Source: Alphaproteobacteria bacterium (GTDB taxonomy: Bacteria > Pseudomonadota > Alphaproteobacteria > ATCC43930 > CGMCC-115725). Taken from it: 7,330 nucleotides of DNA. The stretch is from assembly GCA_030039775.1 (NCBI GenBank), contig JASHUX010000216.1:1-7330 (forward strand), given 5' to 3'. Below the pieces are notes generated by a model, which saw only the letters and a program-made list of their open reading frames with translations, was not told the origin of the DNA and did no database searches. Shown here one piece after another: positions 5,549 to 7,330 of this stretch; position 1 is the first letter of the stretch, and each line of letters begins with the position of its first letter. Position numbers and translations under genes: made by a program.

Positions 5549-7330
5549 CTATCGACGCAAATCGGCGAGTAGCTCGAACGCTTTTTTTTGATCGCCTAGC
5601 ACGAACCGGTACATCTGCAGATTTTCGAGGACGCGCTGCACGTAGTTGCGGGTTTCGCTGATCGGAATCGCTTCGATCCAGTCGATGACGTCTGAGTTCT
5701 TGGCCCGCGGATCGCCGAATTGCGCGATCCACTGATTGACCCGGGCAGGCCCCGCATTGTAGGCGGCGATCGCCAACACGTACGAACCCGAGAACTCAGA
5801 CAGCATCTCGTCGAGATACGCACGTCCGAGCCGCATGTTGTAAACGCGGTCTTCGGTCAGCAACGGCGCGGAATAGGGCAGGGAGAGAGCTTTTGCCATG
5901 CGCTGAGCAGTCGACGGCATGAGCTGCATCATGCCGCGCGCCCCGACCGGACTTATTGCACCGACGTCGAATCCGCTCTCTTGCCGCGTTACCGCGAGTA
6001 CCAGCGGTGCCTCGGCATTGCCGCCGGGCGGCAACGGCAAGAGCGGATAATTCTCCGCGAAAAGATTGACGCCGACATTGGCGGCGCGTTTGGCCGTCAC
6101 CAACTCCATATCGGGCCGATCCAGCGCCAGCGACAGGCGGGCTAGCTGGACATAGTCGGTTGGATTCTCTGCGGTATCGCCGAGTTGCATAAGGAAAGAT
6201 CGAGAGTCCTCGGAATCGCCGATCGCGACCAGATCTCGAGCCGCCCGAACCACTTCTTTTTGCTCGAAGGCGGTCACGGCTTTCGTATCCGGCTCGGGTT
6301 CCGGCTGGACCGTTATCGTCCTGGTATCGCGGATCGCCGCTGCGGCAAGTTGCCCATAATAGGTCGTGCGATTGGCCGCCGCCTTGGCGTACCAGTCGGC
6401 TTCATCCCCGGCGCGGTGGAGCGCGGTCGCCGCCCGTGCGGCCCAGTAAGCGCCGCGAGCGCGGCTAATCGCCATTTTTGAATGCTCGTAGAGGCGAACG
6501 AAATGCTGGTACGCGCTTGTGGGGTCGTTGAGATACCGCAGCGCAACCCAACCGGCGAAAAATTCCAGTTCGCCGAATGCCGGACCCTCGGTCAAACCGT
6601 TGGCTGCCGCCAAGCGATAGGCGATGCGTGCGTTGCCTTCTTCCAGAGCGGCGCGTGCCAATTTCTGCCGCTCGCCGGCCCATGCCAGCGGTCGAACCAA
6701 GTCGGGCGGCGGATTGTCTAATAGGGCAATGGCATCGTCCAAATGCCCCTTGCGGGCGCGCCACTTCAGGCGTGCGAAGATCAAGCCGGGATCGTTTTGT
6801 AAATTGGTGGGGACGTCGGCGAGAAGGTGTTCGGCGTTGGGGGCACCGTCGAGCAACGCCAAACGCGCGACGCCGAGAGCATGTTGCATCAAACTTACGC
6901 GCGGCAATATACGTCGAGCGTCCGCGTCCCGCCCGTCCCACAACAACCGATCGAGCCGCCGCGCGTGATCCAGAGGACGTAACTGGTCTCCGTAATGCTC
7001 GAGAAAGGCTGCCTCATCGGTTGTCGAAAAGTTCGCATCGACCCAGATCTCACGAAGCTGTGTCACGCCTTCTTCCGTCCGGCCTGCGGCAAGAGCGAGC
7101 TTGGCCTCACGAGTTTTTCCGATGTAGGTCAGCGCCGGATATTTCTTGAACCAATCCGCGGCCGCGGCATCGCTCTGATCCCGCAGCGCCACCTCGGCAT
7201 GACGGCGGAGCACCAGGAGACCCGGCCAGTCCTGATTATGTTCGATGAAATCGCGTAACTGCGCGAATTGCACCTCTGGGCCGTCACGCATCAGCTCGAC
7301 CCATAACAAGGCCTTTGCCGGAAGCGGATC
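5549..7330 (-). CDS. Slt-type lytic murein transglycosylase, C-terminal 593 residues (5' end outside window)
   Basis: The frame is open to the right edge (first visible residues DPLPAKALLWVELM) and ends at TAG 5551-5549. A TTG at 7309 is not a credible start because the reading continues upstream with family-like sequence. Visible residues about 1-420 are a helical-repeat superhelix of Ala/Leu-rich helix pairs, as in the U and L domains of Slt70. Residues about 437-575 are the goose-lysozyme-like SLT domain. It has catalytic Glu451 in RQESGFD (codon 5980-5978), GARGMMQLMPSTA at 463-475, NMRLGRAYL at 498-506 and AYNAGPARV at 523-531. The enzyme cleaves the MurNAc-GlcNAc bond in the periplasm, forming 1,6-anhydro-MurNAc. 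The signal peptide would be in the missing part. A run of eight A near the 3' end (codons for Gln-Lys-Lys) could be prone to slippage. The catalytic motifs are intact. Confidence 0.94.
   Translation of the reverse strand, partial: DPLPAKALLWVELMRDGPEVQFAQLRDFIEHNQDWPGLLVLRRHAEVALRDQSDAAAADWFKKYPALTYIGKTREAKLALAAGRTEEGVTQLREIWVDANFSTTDEAAFLEHYGDQLRPLDHARRLDRLLWDGRDADARRILPRVSLMQHALGVARLALLDGAPNAEHLLADVPTNLQNDPGLIFARLKWRARKGHLDDAIALLDNPPPDLVRPLAWAGERQKLARAALEEGNARIAYRLAAANGLTEGPAFGELEFFAGWVALRYLNDPTSAYQHFVRLYEHSKMAISRARGAYWAARAATALHRAGDEADWYAKAAANRTTYYGQLAAAAIRDTRTITVQPEPEPDTKAVTAFEQKEVVRAARDLVAIGDSEDSRSFLMQLGDTAENPTDYVQLARLSLALDRPDMELVTAKRAANVGVNLFAENYPLLPLPPGGNAEAPLVLAVTRQESGFDVGAISPVGARGMMQLMPSTAQRMAKALSLPYSAPLLTEDRVYNMRLGRAYLDEMLSEFSGSYVLAIAAYNAGPARVNQWIAQFGDPRAKNSDVIDWIEAIPISETRNYVQRVLENLQMYRFVLGDQKKAFELLADLRR
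5566..5589 (+). terminator. Possible intrinsic terminator of the M23 transcript, inside the 3' end of the convergent gene
   Basis: CGAG (5566-5569) and CTCG (5573-5576) form a short 4-pair stem with a 3-base loop. A run of eight T (5582-5589) follows five bases later. The T-run is striking in this GC-rich DNA, but the stem is weak. It lies about 50 bases after the M23 stop and within the coding end of the transglycosylase gene on the other strand. Confidence 0.3.

Noticed and set aside
6577..7149. 190-codon + strand frame opposite the transglycosylase gene
   Set aside because: Very Arg/Pro-rich, no domain features, and overlaps a continuous helical-repeat protein on the - strand.
1..7330. 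CRISPR arrays, tRNA/rRNA genes, insertion sequences, toxin-antitoxin or defence genes
   Set aside because: No regularly spaced direct repeats, cloverleaf-like sequence, terminal inverted repeats with transposase, or defence-type domains were seen on either strand.

Overview
The window is a GC-rich, densely coded stretch that looks like an ordinary alphaproteobacterial chromosome, probably from the Rhodospirillales or a related free-living lineage. This placement is an inference from gene content, GC-rich codon use and protein style (a LOG-family enzyme next to an Ig/LysM protein, a membrane-anchored M23 peptidase with a long coiled coil, an Slt70-type transglycosylase). No rRNA, tRNA, CRISPR, insertion sequence, phage gene or other mobile element is visible, and no gap between genes exceeds about 210 bases.

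Layout, left to right: (1) the 3' end of a small helical protein gene on the + strand (1-185), tail to tail with (2) a LOG/TIGR00730-type nucleotide phosphoribohydrolase gene on the - strand (187-777), with one base between the two stop codons. (3) A short divergent region (778-892) with a promoter-like site and a leader hairpin leads into a + strand gene for a membrane-anchored protein with two Ig-like repeats and a C-terminal LysM domain (893-2005). (4) A 170-base gap precedes a + strand PAS / degenerate-GGDEF-like / EAL protein, probably a c-di-GMP phosphodiesterase (2176-3810). (5) A 205-base gap holds a hairpin after the EAL gene and a promoter-like site before (6) a + strand, TTG-initiated M23 endopeptidase gene with an inner-membrane anchor and coiled coil (4016-5518). 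(7) Convergent to it, 30 bases away, is the 3' part of an Slt-type lytic transglycosylase gene on the - strand, which runs off the right edge (5549-7330).

Functionally, three of the six genes act on or bind peptidoglycan: the LysM protein, the M23 endopeptidase that would cut peptide cross-links, and the lytic transglycosylase that would cut glycan strands. The EAL protein lies among them and could link c-di-GMP to envelope remodelling, but only proximity supports that. I found no convincing new multi-gene system. The points most worth checking are the altered loop 6 and the diverged middle domain of the EAL protein, the Ig-Ig-LysM architecture, and several non-coding structures at gene ends.
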